A stretch of DNA of 64,000 bases from Sphingobacteriales bacterium (GCA_004144175.1 SEFT01000005.1:1-64000); one strand, 5' to 3'. Numbered from the stretch's first letter, positions 26,267 to 36,800 are shown. The notes: generated from the letters alone by a model not told the origin. Numbers and translations are program-made.

Positions 26267-27301
26267 TTGACAGAAGCAATCATTAACCTGGAGACAGTAA
26301 ATCCGATCGAATTCTTTGGTGTCAACAACAGCAAATTCGATATACTGAAACGAAAATTTCCATTGCTTAAAATTCTTTCCCGCGGCAGCCAGATAAAACT
26401 TTCAGGGCAGCCGGATATCGTATCAAATGCACAAGGCCGCATTAGTCAGGTCATCAAATACCTGGAGCGGAACGGACATTTGTCAGAAGCCTATTTTTCA
26501 GAGATACTCGGCGATGACGAGAACGGTGGCGGAGAAGCCAGCCAGGCAAAAGACGATGCAAACAGCAACGAAATTCTGGTCTTTGGCCCTAATGGTAAGG
26601 TAATACGTGCCAAAACGCAGAATCAGAAGATGATGGCATCCGTGTCTGAGAAGAACGATATCATCTTTGCAGTAGGCCCTGCCGGCACCGGTAAGACCTA
26701 TACGGCAGTAGCCTTGGCCGTACGTGCGCTTAAAAATAAAGCAGTCCGCAAGATCATCCTTACGCGCCCGGCAGTAGAGGCGGGCGAAAGCCTGGGTTTC
26801 CTTCCCGGCGACCTGAAGGAGAAGATCGACCCATACCTGCGTCCGCTATACGATGCATTGGATGATATGATACCATCGGACAAGCTGAATTATTATATGG
26901 CTAACCGCATTATTGAGATAGCCCCGCTGGCTTATATGCGTGGCCGTACGCTCGATAATTCATTCATAATATTGGACGAGGCACAAAACGCTACCGATCT
27001 GCAGCTCAAAATGTTCCTGACGCGTATAGGTTCGTCTGCGAAGGCTATTATAACAGGTGACTTAACGCAGGTCGACCTGCCAAAAAATCAAAAATCAGGG
27101 CTTGCTAAGGCGACCCGGATACTGCGTAATATTGAAGGTATTGCGCATATTGCACTTGATGAATCGGATGTTGTACGTCACAGGCTCGTGAAGCATATCA
27201 TTCGTGCTTATGACAAAGAGCAGGAAATTGAAGAAGCGCGCTCTGAAGAAAATAGAGAGCAATACAGAAAATTAGGTAATAAAGAAACAAAGGAGTCGTA
27301 A
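26267..27301 (+). CDS. phoH: PhoH family ATPase
   Basis: 344 aa. PhoH proteins are RNA-associated P-loop NTPases of the helicase-like type, often linked to RNA processing and phosphate or stress responses. The N-terminal KH-like segment covers roughly residues 1-75. Walker A is AVGPAGTGKTYTAVA (near 137), followed by LTRPAVEAGESLGFLPGD, YMRGRTLDNSFIILDEAQN (Walker B) and TGDLTQVDLP. The start is a TTG only 4 bases after a -7-like TATCTTGC, which predicts a leaderless mRNA. The stop codon lies in the loop of the terminator. Confidence 0.94.
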   Translation: MTEAIINLETVNPIEFFGVNNSKFDILKRKFPLLKILSRGSQIKLSGQPDIVSNAQGRISQVIKYLERNGHLSEAYFSEILGDDENGGGEASQAKDDANSNEILVFGPNGKVIRAKTQNQKMMASVSEKNDIIFAVGPAGTGKTYTAVALAVRALKNKAVRKIILTRPAVEAGESLGFLPGDLKEKIDPYLRPLYDALDDMIPSDKLNYYMANRIIEIAPLAYMRGRTLDNSFIILDEAQNATDLQLKMFLTRIGSSAKAIITGDLTQVDLPKNQKSGLAKATRILRNIEGIAHIALDESDVVRHRLVKHIIRAYDKEQEIEEARSEENREQYRKLGNKETKES

Positions 27302-27313
27302 GACTCCTTTGTT
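27286..27313. terminator. Terminator overlapping the phoH stop codon
   Basis: A perfect 12-bp stem (27286-27297 with 27302-27313). The 4-base loop GTAA contains the phoH TAA stop, and T-rich sequence follows. It can also serve the convergent small ORF. Confidence 0.8.
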
Positions 27314-27346
27314 TTGTAATTCATCTATCTCGAAATCTGGTAGCTA

Positions 27347-27628
27347 CTACTTGCCGGAAAATATCTTGAGTAGCTTATCTATTGAAAACGTGTCTGAAAC
27401 TGCATCACCGTCCTGCGCATCATACATATCCAATACCGACATCATCTGCTGCAACTGCGTATCTGTTTCTAAGGCTATCTCCCTGGTCATTTTCTTTTGC
27501 AGAAAAGCAGAGAATCCGGGATAGTTTTCGCCTAATGAGCCAATAAGATAACCTAGGATGATCTTGTTTTCGGCCCGGCACTTAGCAATTGCATACACTA
27601 ATACATTCATTTGAGGATCAAGATTCAT
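27347..27628 (-). CDS. Small hypothetical protein, 93 aa
   Basis: A compact, soluble, mostly helical, slightly acidic protein with no signal or membrane segment; no family recognised. It starts MNLDPQMNVLVYAIAK and is rich in helix-forming residues throughout. It fills the space between phoH and the FG-GAP pair, uses a separate ATG, and ends near the shared terminator. Those facts, and codon use like its neighbours, make it more likely real than not, but there is no homology argument. Confidence 0.5.
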   Translation of the reverse strand: MNLDPQMNVLVYAIAKCRAENKIILGYLIGSLGENYPGFSAFLQKKMTREIALETDTQLQQMMSVLDMYDAQDGDAVSDTFSIDKLLKIFSGK

Positions 27629-27925
27629 CTATAGGCAGTTTTCATATCATCAATTATATACACCTCAGCACGGAAAAAACCCTGCCATTACACTAAGGCA
27701 ATTTTACGCTAGTCATGTACCGTGTTTATAAGAAAGGCTCCTTAAAAAGGAGCCTTCGCGTTGTCATGGTGTCAGGTGCTTATATCTCTTAATACCATCG
27801 CAAAGTTCGGCAACCATTTTTTCTCGTACAACCGTTAAAAAACGGTATTCAGCTATTTCCAACGTTAAAATCTTCTGATATGTCTTATCTTTAATAGACT
27901 ATAAACTGTCAAAAACAATAGAATC
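27629..27925. other. Intergenic region upstream of FG-GAP paralog 3
   Basis: 297 bases without a gene. It holds a perfect 10-bp hairpin with AAA loop (27734-27756), a smaller CCGTT/AACGG hairpin (27833-27846) and a -7-like TATCTTTA (27886-27893) 32 bases before the ATG at 27926. Confidence 0.5.
27734..27756. terminator. Orphan terminator-like hairpin
   Basis: AAGGCTCCTT (27734-27743) pairs perfectly with 27747-27756 around AAA. The only T-rich tail is on the minus-strand side (TTTCTTATAA). No transcript that would end here is evident. Confidence 0.4.
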
Positions 27926-30178
27926 ATGCGTTCGATATATATGCTGGCCTGTACATTGTTGCTGTCATCGTCAACAAATGGCCAAGTAGACAGGCTTTAT
28001 CACATCAATCCCGGAAAAGTAAAAGTTTTTAATGCCAACGGTACGGAGCGGGAACTAGCTTGGGCGGGAGGTCTTAATAACCCTCAATTCGGAATGGCTG
28101 ATCTCAATAACGACGGCATAGGAGACTTGTTGGTGTATGAGCCGGGAGGAAATATCAGAACATTTATTAAAACAGGAAATGCCGGTACCGTCAAATACCG
28201 GTATGAACCTAAATACGAAAAGAACCTACCTAATATTGTCCAATATTTTAAGATAGTTGACTACAATGGCGACAAGGTAGCTGACCTGATTACGGGCACG
28301 AATCCGATGCGCAGGTACAAGGGGTCGTATAATGCCGCGAAGGAATTAGTGTTTAGCCAGTTCGACGAGATCACTTATACGTTTCGGGGAAAGCGTGAAA
28401 ACATGTCGATAATAAACACTTCGTACATGCCCGAGATAGCCGATTTAGACAATGATGGGAATCCTGATATTTTGACTTTTGACTATCTGCTTTCTCCAAC
28501 TGTATCGGTATTCCATTTTAAAAACATGCGTACGAGCACGATGCCGGCCGATACTGTTTACTACAAATGGGTGGATAAATGCTGGGCTAAATTTGAGCAG
28601 CAGGATGCCCGTAAAACCCATACCCTCGGTATTGAATGCAACGCAGAAAACTCTTTACTCAAACCAGACGGAGGGTCGGCCAATAAGGCTACCGGTGGCG
28701 GTCACGGCATCATCGTCTTCGATGCCGATGGAGACGGCGATATGGATATGCTATCGGGCAATACTACAAGACCAGAGGTGCAACTGTTGAAGAATGGTCG
28801 CGTTGAGTTTGGATACCCAAGAGACACCATGATACTGCAGGATAGCACCTGGCCCAGTAACGGAAAACCGGTAATGCTAGACCATTTCCCAATGGGTTAC
28901 TGGCTGGATATCGATGCAGACGGAGATAAAGATATTTTGTTTTCTCCCTTCGCTGCCAGTACCGAAAATTACAGGTGTGTACACTATTACCGCAATTCCG
29001 GGTCGGATGCTTCACCAAACTTTGTCTTCGCCACAGACACCTTGTTTATGGACGACTTGATAGACCTTGGTGAGAATGCATACCCCGCGCTGTACGATTA
29101 TAACCGCGACGGCAAGCCCGACCTGTTTGTGGGTAGCAAAGGCTACTATAAGTCAGGGAACGGTTTAAGACAAGGTAAGTTGCACTACTATAGCAATACC
29201 AGCACCCCTGGTAGTCCTTCTTTAAAATCCGAGACCTATGATTTTAATAATCTATCCGCTCTCGGCTTATCCGGCGCTGCACCGGCTTTTGGTGATTTAA
29301 ATGCAGATACAAAGGATGATATGATCATTGGTAAGAATGATGGCACCCTTATCTTCTTCCAAAATGCATCTGCCAGCAATAGTGATGTACCCAACTGGAC
29401 GTTGAAACCGGGCAATATACAGGCAGATGGAAAAGACATTAAAGTGGGTAGCGGCGCGATGCCATTGATATATGACATGGATGGCGACGGATCAAAAGAC
29501 CTAATTATTGGCAACACGTTTGCGGAGATAGAATTTTATAAAAACCTCGGCGCGGATGCAACAGGTTACCCAAAGCTTACATTGATTACGGATAAACTAG
29601 GAGACGTACATGTAGCAGGTCCGTTGCAGGTGAACGGCAATAGTTGCCCTTTCGTAGGAAAAGTAGATAATACAAATAACGAATATTTACTTGTAGGAAA
29701 TGATAATGGCGTAATCTATAAATATTCATTTATCAGGAGCAATTTGAGTACACCTTTTCAGTTGATCGATACGTTTTATTCTCAAATAAAAGGGTTTGGA
29801 ACTGCAGCGCCTGTTGTAGGCGATCTGGACGGAAATGGCAAGTATGAGATGTTTTTAGGAACAAAATACGGAGGTATACTGCTATACGAGCAGCTCTTTG
29901 ATGTAAAAGTAGACCCTGTTGACGCCGTTAGAAATAAAATAACAATTTACCCTAACCCGGCACAACAAGAAATCATATTGTCAATAGACGGCAAAGCGCT
30001 GCAAGCTGATGCAATTATAAGAGTATATGACGGTACCGGGCGCATGGTGCAGCCACAACAAAACAAACTGGATGACCGGCATATAAAACTTGATATTTCT
30101 GCTCTGCCGGCCGGACTGTATATATGTTCGCTGGTGAATGGGAGTGTATCGAGCACAGGCAGTTTTATTAAAAAATAG
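27926..30178 (+). CDS. FG-GAP/VCBS repeat protein with T9SS sorting domain (paralog 3)
   Basis: 750 aa with a signal peptide ending near SSSTNGQ (20). Same architecture as paralogs 1 and 2: an opening WAGGLNNPQFGMADLNND, then Ca-binding blades DLDNDGNPDILTF, DADGDGDMDMLSG, DIDADGDKDILFSP, YNRDGKPDLFVGS, DMDGDGSKDLIIGN and DLDGNGKYEMFLGT. The group-specific DKCWAKFEQQ and KATGGGHGIIVFD segments lie between blades. The sorting domain is IYPNPAQQEIILSI. It is the first of a tandem pair on the plus strand, oriented opposite to paralogs 1 and 2. Surface or secreted; ligand unknown. Confidence 0.88.
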   Translation: MRSIYMLACTLLLSSSTNGQVDRLYHINPGKVKVFNANGTERELAWAGGLNNPQFGMADLNNDGIGDLLVYEPGGNIRTFIKTGNAGTVKYRYEPKYEKNLPNIVQYFKIVDYNGDKVADLITGTNPMRRYKGSYNAAKELVFSQFDEITYTFRGKRENMSIINTSYMPEIADLDNDGNPDILTFDYLLSPTVSVFHFKNMRTSTMPADTVYYKWVDKCWAKFEQQDARKTHTLGIECNAENSLLKPDGGSANKATGGGHGIIVFDADGDGDMDMLSGNTTRPEVQLLKNGRVEFGYPRDTMILQDSTWPSNGKPVMLDHFPMGYWLDIDADGDKDILFSPFAASTENYRCVHYYRNSGSDASPNFVFATDTLFMDDLIDLGENAYPALYDYNRDGKPDLFVGSKGYYKSGNGLRQGKLHYYSNTSTPGSPSLKSETYDFNNLSALGLSGAAPAFGDLNADTKDDMIIGKNDGTLIFFQNASASNSDVPNWTLKPGNIQADGKDIKVGSGAMPLIYDMDGDGSKDLIIGNTFAEIEFYKNLGADATGYPKLTLITDKLGDVHVAGPLQVNGNSCPFVGKVDNTNNEYLLVGNDNGVIYKYSFIRSNLSTPFQLIDTFYSQIKGFGTAAPVVGDLDGNGKYEMFLGTKYGGILLYEQLFDVKVDPVDAVRNKITIYPNPAQQEIILSIDGKALQADAIIRVYDGTGRMVQPQQNKLDDRHIKLDISALPAGLYICSLVNGSVSSTGSFIKK

Positions 30179-30202
30179 CATTACCGTATTTCAAATAATT
30201 TT

Positions 30203-32452
30203 ATGAAGGGTCTATCAGTATTACTATTCATTGGTGTAATCCATTCTGGCAATTTGTCATTCGCGCAAGTAGCGAACGAACGCATTTACCATCAGAATCC
30301 TGACAAGATCAAAGTTTTCGGCAGTGCAGGCGAACAAACTATGGCTTGGTGCGGCGGTGTTAACACACCTCAGTTTGCTATGGCCGACCTAAACAAGGAT
30401 GGTAAGAATGACCTCGTGATATTTGAATCCGGTGGATACCCAAGGACCTTTTTATTTACCGGCACCCCGGGAAATCCGAAATATAAATATGCTCCGCAGT
30501 ATGTGAGCAAATTTCCGGAGGTGGTCAATTATATTAAGTTGGTAGACTATGACCGTGATGGCATCCCCGACTTATTTCACTACGGCCCACAATCCGCTGG
30601 CGGTGCCGCTGTATGTAAGGGTTATTATAATAACGGGCAGTTATGCTATGATCAATGTAAGGACATACGCTACGCAGTGCCCCATTCGGGCATGGTAAAT
30701 ATCGCCATTGGTACTGGCTTCATGCCTGCATATGTAGATGTAGATGGCGACACCGATATCGACATTGTGGTTTATTCCTTCCTCGGTAGCTTTATTAAAC
30801 TATATAAGAATTTCCAGGAAGAAGATAAATTGCCCAAAGATGCATTCAGGTTCGATAAAGTAGACGAATGCTGGGGAAAGGTACAACAGGTGGAAAATCT
30901 CCGTACACACGTATTAGGGTTCAATTGCGGCACATCATCGCCAAAGCCTGATGGTAATTCGCAAAATAAAACTACGGGTGGAGCGCACGGCATTTGCCTG
31001 CTGGATGGCGATGGTGATGGCGACTACGATTTACTGGATGCCAATAGCCTTGGAAATGAATTGCAATATCTGGAGAACGGCAGGAACGTCACTGGTCGTG
31101 ATTCGATGATATCGCAGGACACGATGTGGCAATCTGGCAAAAAAGTGGCATCGATTAGTACATATCCGGTAGCATATTGGCTCGATATCGATAACGACGG
31201 AGACAATGACATTCTTTTAGCACCTTTTAGTAACAAGTCCGAAAACTACCGGAATATCCATTATTACAGGAATGACGGATCGAATAAGTCGCCTTCATTC
31301 AGCTTTAAGACCGATATGCTTTTTCAAGATGAAATGATAGACCTTGGGGAAAATGCGATTCCATCATTGTTTGACTACAATAAGGATGGGAAGCCAGACC
31401 TGTTTGTTGGCTCAGCTGGTTATTATCAGCCGGGTGGCAACAGAGCAAGGATATCGCATTACAAAAACACCACTATACCCGGTCAAAATGGATTTGCAGC
31501 GGAAACGGCTGACTTTCTGGGGCTGAGCAGCCTGAATCTATCTTATGCTGCACCTGCTTTTGGCGACCTTAACGGAGATGGGATAGATGATATGGTAGTA
31601 GGGAAACGCGATGGCAGACTATTGTTCTTCAGGAACGATGCACCCAATAATAACTCAGTACCTAACTTTTCCCTTACTATAGGTAATCTGATGGCCGGTA
31701 GCACCGAGGTAAATGTGGGCGCATACGCGACACCATTTATTTACGACCTGGACGGTGATGGAAACAAAGACGTAATCCTCGGTTCTGATAATGGCAAACT
31801 AGCTTATTTTAGGAATACGGGGATGGCAGTGAGCGGTAAGCCTGCATTGCATTTTGTTACAGACAGCCTGGGTGGTGTAAATGTAAACGGGATCTATAGC
31901 AGCGGGTACAGTGTCCCATTTATTGGTAAGATTGACAATTCAGGTAAAGAGTACTTGCTGGTTGGTACTGGGAAGGGCAGCATCTACCGCTACTCGTTTA
32001 ATAAAGGAAACTTGAATGCTCCATTCACGCTTATTGAAACGGATTATTCAAATACAAAGGTATCTCCAAGTAATGGATTCGCAGCACCTGTAGTATTCGA
32101 TGTGGACGGTGACGGAAGATATGAAATGATTGTGGGCACGCATTATGGTGGCTTAATGCTGTATGAACAAATGTTCTCCACTGGTATTCGGGAGTTAGCA
32201 AAAGCAAACAAGCTTCAGCTCTACCCTAATCCCGCCAGGAATGAGGTGATCGTTGAGTTGCCAGCTGGCTTGGCGAACGGTGGCGATGACCTTAAGATAT
32301 TCAACAATCTGGGTCAGGCAATGTCTGTTAATTCCCAATTGCTGAGTAATAACCGATTAAAACTAGATATTGCTCTATTGCCACCTGGGTTATATATGTG
32401 CGTGATAACGGATGGCGCGAAACCACATACCGCTAGTTTTGTTAAACAGTAA
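30203..32452 (+). CDS. FG-GAP/VCBS repeat protein with T9SS sorting domain (paralog 4)
   Basis: 749 aa with a signal peptide ending near SFAQ (22). Blade loops include DLNKDGKNDLVIFE, DYDRDGIPDLFHY, DVDGDTDIDIVVY, DGDGDGDYDLLDA, DIDNDGDNDILLAP, YNKDGKPDLFVGS and DLDGDGNKDVILGS. The conserved DECWGKVQQ and KTTGGAHGICLLD segments are present, and LYPNPARNEVIVEL starts the sorting domain. It lies 24 bases after paralog 3 with no terminator between, so the pair is probably one transcript. A bidirectional terminator follows. Confidence 0.88.
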   Translation: MKGLSVLLFIGVIHSGNLSFAQVANERIYHQNPDKIKVFGSAGEQTMAWCGGVNTPQFAMADLNKDGKNDLVIFESGGYPRTFLFTGTPGNPKYKYAPQYVSKFPEVVNYIKLVDYDRDGIPDLFHYGPQSAGGAAVCKGYYNNGQLCYDQCKDIRYAVPHSGMVNIAIGTGFMPAYVDVDGDTDIDIVVYSFLGSFIKLYKNFQEEDKLPKDAFRFDKVDECWGKVQQVENLRTHVLGFNCGTSSPKPDGNSQNKTTGGAHGICLLDGDGDGDYDLLDANSLGNELQYLENGRNVTGRDSMISQDTMWQSGKKVASISTYPVAYWLDIDNDGDNDILLAPFSNKSENYRNIHYYRNDGSNKSPSFSFKTDMLFQDEMIDLGENAIPSLFDYNKDGKPDLFVGSAGYYQPGGNRARISHYKNTTIPGQNGFAAETADFLGLSSLNLSYAAPAFGDLNGDGIDDMVVGKRDGRLLFFRNDAPNNNSVPNFSLTIGNLMAGSTEVNVGAYATPFIYDLDGDGNKDVILGSDNGKLAYFRNTGMAVSGKPALHFVTDSLGGVNVNGIYSSGYSVPFIGKIDNSGKEYLLVGTGKGSIYRYSFNKGNLNAPFTLIETDYSNTKVSPSNGFAAPVVFDVDGDGRYEMIVGTHYGGLMLYEQMFSTGIRELAKANKLQLYPNPARNEVIVELPAGLANGGDDLKIFNNLGQAMSVNSQLLSNNRLKLDIALLPPGLYMCVITDGAKPHTASFVKQ

Positions 32453-32461
32453 CAAACATAA

Positions 32462-32492
32462 AAAATGGCCTCTAATCATAAGAGGCCATTTT
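32462..32492. terminator. Bidirectional terminator
   Basis: A perfect 12-bp stem (AAAATGGCCTCT, 32462-32473, with 32481-32492) and a 7-base loop, between convergent paralog 4 and the kinase gene. The stem's own A and T ends give U-tracts in both directions. Confidence 0.85.
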
Positions 32493-32511
32493 CCTTATAC
32501 ATTTATCCAGG

Positions 32512-33834
32512 TTATGCACCAGGCACTGCCAGTTCCAAATCACTAACGGCCTTTCTTACAGGCAACGTTATTGTGAAATTGCTGCCTTCGTTTATCTTAC
32601 TCGTAACTGATATACTACCACCATGCTTCTCCACTATTTTCTTACATATAGATAAGCCAATACCAGTACCCTCATAGGTATCGAAGCTATGCAGGCGCTT
32701 GAAAACGGTAAATATCTGATCGGCATACTTCTGATCGAAGCCAATACCATTATCCTTTACATGTATCTGGTAATATTCTTCATCTGCAGATGCTTCCGGC
32801 AAGTTTAATACAGCTTCACCTCTTACCCTTTCAGCATAAATATCTACTTCAGGGCAGCAGTTTTCACGGCTGAATTTTAGGGAGTTGATGATAAGATTCT
32901 GGAATAGCTGTCGGAACTGGCTGGCAGCTCCATAAACAGTCGGCAGGTCTCCTATACGGAACACGGCCTTTTTTTGCTCTATTTGAATTTCCAGATCGGA
33001 CAATACGCCTTCTATTACGAGCTTCAGGTTAGTATCCTGCACTGCATCCTCAGCGGCCGTAGTAGTACGCGAGAAGGTAAGCAGGTTCTTGATAAGCAGC
33101 TGCATACGGCCTGATGCCTTCAGCATACGGTCGAGGAAGTCGTTACCATCATCGCCCAGCACCTCTTTATAGCGCGCCGACAAGCGGTCGCCAAAGATAA
33201 TGATCTTACGAAGCGGCTCTTGCAAATCATGCGAGGCCACATAGGCAAAACGTTCCAGTTCTTCATTGGTAAGCTTCAGCTGATTGATCTTCTCCATCAG
33301 CTGATTGTTCAGTTTTATTACCTGCTCCTCCGAGTTTCGGCGTTCCTGTATTTCGTTTTCCAGGTTTTTGTTGGCGGCTATCAGCTTTTGCTCCTGCGCA
33401 AGCAGCTGATGATTCTTATTATATAACTCAACAAATACAGCAACCTTTACCCTCAATAGTTCCGGATTGATAGGCTTGTAGATATAGTCTACACCACCCA
33501 TCTGGTAACCCTTGAACATATTTTCATCACCATGGTCGTTAGCGGTAACGAATATGATAGGTATATGCCTGAGCTTGTCGCGCTCATATATCATGGTGGC
33601 AGTTTCAAACCCGTTAAGGTCTGGCATCTGCACATCCATCAGTATCAGCGTAAAGTCCCACTCCTTCAATAATATCTTAAGCGCTGCCCTACCCGAAGTC
33701 GCCTTGCGTATCGTATATCCATCCGGTTCTAAAATAGTTTCGATCGAGAAGAGGTTATCTTCCCGATCGTCCACTACAAGTAATTTGATCTCAGGCTTTT
33801 GTACTACCAGATCTTCTTCAGTCAAAAAATCCAT
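32512..33834 (-). CDS. Response regulator-histidine kinase hybrid (REC-HisKA-HATPase)
   Basis: 440 aa, no membrane segment. The N-terminal receiver (about 15-135) has the acidic pocket VDDRED, phosphoacceptor D67 in LILMDVQMPD and the conserved lysine in YIYKP. A coiled coil (about 140-195) follows. The kinase has its H-box histidine H202 in VASHDLQEPLRK and an ATPase domain with DNGIGF and GTGIGLSICKKIVEKHGG. This is the phytochrome (Cph1)-type kinase module. It lies 10 bases downstream of the 2235-aa kinase, so it is probably cotranscribed and may receive phosphate from that kinase through D67. Confidence 0.92.
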   Translation of the reverse strand: MDFLTEEDLVVQKPEIKLLVVDDREDNLFSIETILEPDGYTIRKATSGRAALKILLKEWDFTLILMDVQMPDLNGFETATMIYERDKLRHIPIIFVTANDHGDENMFKGYQMGGVDYIYKPINPELLRVKVAVFVELYNKNHQLLAQEQKLIAANKNLENEIQERRNSEEQVIKLNNQLMEKINQLKLTNEELERFAYVASHDLQEPLRKIIIFGDRLSARYKEVLGDDGNDFLDRMLKASGRMQLLIKNLLTFSRTTTAAEDAVQDTNLKLVIEGVLSDLEIQIEQKKAVFRIGDLPTVYGAASQFRQLFQNLIINSLKFSRENCCPEVDIYAERVRGEAVLNLPEASADEEYYQIHVKDNGIGFDQKYADQIFTVFKRLHSFDTYEGTGIGLSICKKIVEKHGGSISVTSKINEGSNFTITLPVRKAVSDLELAVPGA

Positions 33835-33844
33835 TTAAACAGCT

Positions 33845-36800
33845 CTATTTATACAGCCATACGCGCATCAGCGATAGTAGCTGGTCAATTTTTACCGGTT
33901 TCGTAATATAGTCAGACGCCCCGGCTTCAATACACTTTTCTCTGTCGCCTTTCATTGCTTTTGCAGTCACGGCAATAATAGGCAAGTTACTGTTTTTATG
34001 CTCTCTTCTTATCTTCTGTGTAGTTTCGTAACCATCCATTTCCGGCATCATGATGTCCATGAGTACCATGTCAATATTATTGTTTTCATTCAATATATTG
34101 ATCGCTTCCTGTCCGCTTTCTGCCGTTATGGTGTTTATATTATACTTCTCAAAAGCAGTAGTAAGCGCGAACAAGTTACGAACATCGTCATCGACTATCA
34201 ATATATTTTTTCCGGCCAGTACATCTTCTCTTAGCTTCAGGCTCTCGATCATCCTGCGTTTTTCAGGCAGCAGGTCTTTATGATTGAGGTGCAGGTGCAT
34301 CACCGTTTCTTCCAGCAGTAGTTCTAGTGAATTAACGCTTTTCAGCATCACCCTATTCGCATATTGCTTCAGCTGTGTTTTTTCTTTAGGGCTAAAGTCC
34401 TTGGCTGAATAAATAAGGATCGGCATCATCGGCTGCTTCTTGGCTGCACTTAGCTGCATCACATACTCCATACCAGTAACGTCAGGCAGCATATAGTCAA
34501 CAATTACGCAGTCGAAGTCGCTATCGGTTAGCTGTTTCAGTCCATCTTCGCCGGTGGTGGCTATTGTAATGTCAACCAATCCTTCATTATCAAGCACTTT
34601 AGCAATTTGCGAAGAATCCAGCTCATTGTCTTCTATTATAAGCAGCTTCTTAGTTCCGCGCTGATTGTAGGCTGCAATGTCGTTGAACAATATCTGCAGC
34701 GCCTCGTTCTTCAGCGGCTTCAGATGGAAGCTTCTTGCACCGCGCTTCATAGCCAGCAGCCTATTCTCCTCGCCCGATATCAGGTGTACCGGTATATGAC
34801 GGAAGTTCATATCGTTCTTAAAGAGATCAAGTATCTTCCAACCGCTCGCATCGGGCAGTTTTACATCCAGTGTTACAGCTATTGGGCTATATTTATTCAC
34901 CAGTTCAAATACTTCACCAAAGCTGGTTGCGATAATCACCTTCAGGTCCATTTCATGGGCCTTTTCTATCATTATCTTACCAAAGCGTATATCGTCCTCT
35001 ACAACAAGTACCACTTTATCGCTTGGCGTGATATTGTTTCGGTCGTCGCCTTTCTCGTTAATTATCTCGTTGAGTCCTTCCAAGTCGCGCTCTATTTTAA
35101 CGGTAGGCACTGACTGTATGGCAAGTTTCTCGTCGTTTTGAGCCAGCTCGTACTCGCTGATGGCAAGTGTGCTTTGCTTTTCCTTCTTCACCAGGTTCGG
35201 GTTGTAGTCGATAGGCAGGAAGAGCGTAAATGTACTACCCTCGCCCACAAAGCTATCCAGCTCAATAGAACCACCAAGCAGGTCGGCTAGACCGCGGCTG
35301 ATAGACAGACCAAGACCGGTACCACCATACTTACGGCTGGTAGAACCCTCGGCCTGCTGGAATGCTTCGAAGATGATGTTTTGCTTGTCTTTTGATATAC
35401 CAATACCGGAGTCTTTGATCTCGAAGGCAACCACATGTTTTGCTTCGTCGAGGCTCTTAAGCCCCATTTTCCAGTTGCCTTTTTCGGCCTTGTATATCTT
35501 GAACTTAACCTCACCTTTCTCTGTGAATTTGAAGGCATTAGATAGCAGATTCTTAAGTATCTGGTTAAGTCGCTGAATATCGGTTTCCAGCATATCCGGC
35601 AGGTTCTTATCGATGTCGATGCTGAACCTGAGGTTCTTGCTATCGGATACGTGTTTGAAGGTTGTTTCCACAAACGATACGATTTCGTAGAACCGAACGT
35701 TGATAAAGTCGGCAGATATATAGCCCGACTCGATCTTCGAAAGGTCGAGGATATCGTTGATCAGCTGGATAAGGTCATCACCGCAGCTGTGGATGGTCTT
35801 CGCATAGCGTATCTGCTTCTCGGTAAGGTTACCTTCGTTGTTCTCGAAGAGCTGCTGCGCCAGGATAAGTAGCGAGTTAAGCGGCGTACGCAACTCGTGC
35901 GACATGTTGGCAAGGAACTCCGATTTGTACTTGGAAGTAAGGGTAAGCTGCTCCGCTTTTTCTTCGAGCGATTTCCTGGCTTCCTCCACCTCTTTGTTCT
36001 TGGCTTCCACCTCTTCTTTCTGTTTTACCAGCAGGTGGGCTTTGTCTTGCAGTTCTTCGTTCGTTCTTCTCAGCTCTTCGGCCAGCGACTGTGATTGCTC
36101 CAGCAGCTGCTCTGTCCTCGAGTTGGTCTCGATCGTGTTCAGTACGATACCGATACTTTCTGTAAGCTGGCTTAAGAAGTCAAGGTGCGTTTCGCTGAAT
36201 ACATCGAACGATGCCAGCTCGATAACGGCCTTGATATCCTTTTCAAACAGTACAGGCAGTACGATCAGGTTGAGTGGCGTAGCCTGGCCCAATCCTGATT
36301 TTATCTTTATATAATTCTTAGGAACATTGCTTAATAGAATTCTTTCTTTGGTCAATGCCACTTGGCCTACCAAACCTTCACCCAGCGATATTTCTTTATT
36401 TACATTGATCTCCTGGCTATGCGCATAACCGGCAAAGAACTGGAGTTTCCTGTTCTCATCGTTTTCATCCTGCTCCAGAATGTAGAACATACCGTGCTGT
36501 GCGTTTACCACCTGTGCCAGCTCCGACAGGATACGGCGCGTTACCGTATTCAGGTCTTTCTGGCCTTGAAGCATCTGCGTGAACTTGGCAAGGTTGGATT
36601 TCAGCCAGTCTTGCTCCTGGTTACGTAGCGTTGTTTCTTTCAGGTTGGCGATCATCTGGTTGATCGTATCTTTCAGCTCTTCCACCTCACCTTTCGCCTC
36701 CACACGGATCATTCGGGTAAGGTCACCTTTCGTTACCGCCGACGCTACCTCAGAGATGGCACGTACCTGAGTCGTCAGGTTTTCCGCCAGCTGGTTCACG

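Noticed and set aside
25117-32452. Composite transposon or inverted duplication around SDR-phoH
   Set aside because: The flanking FG-GAP pairs are diverged paralogs, not inverted copies, and no transposase, terminal repeat or target duplication is visible.
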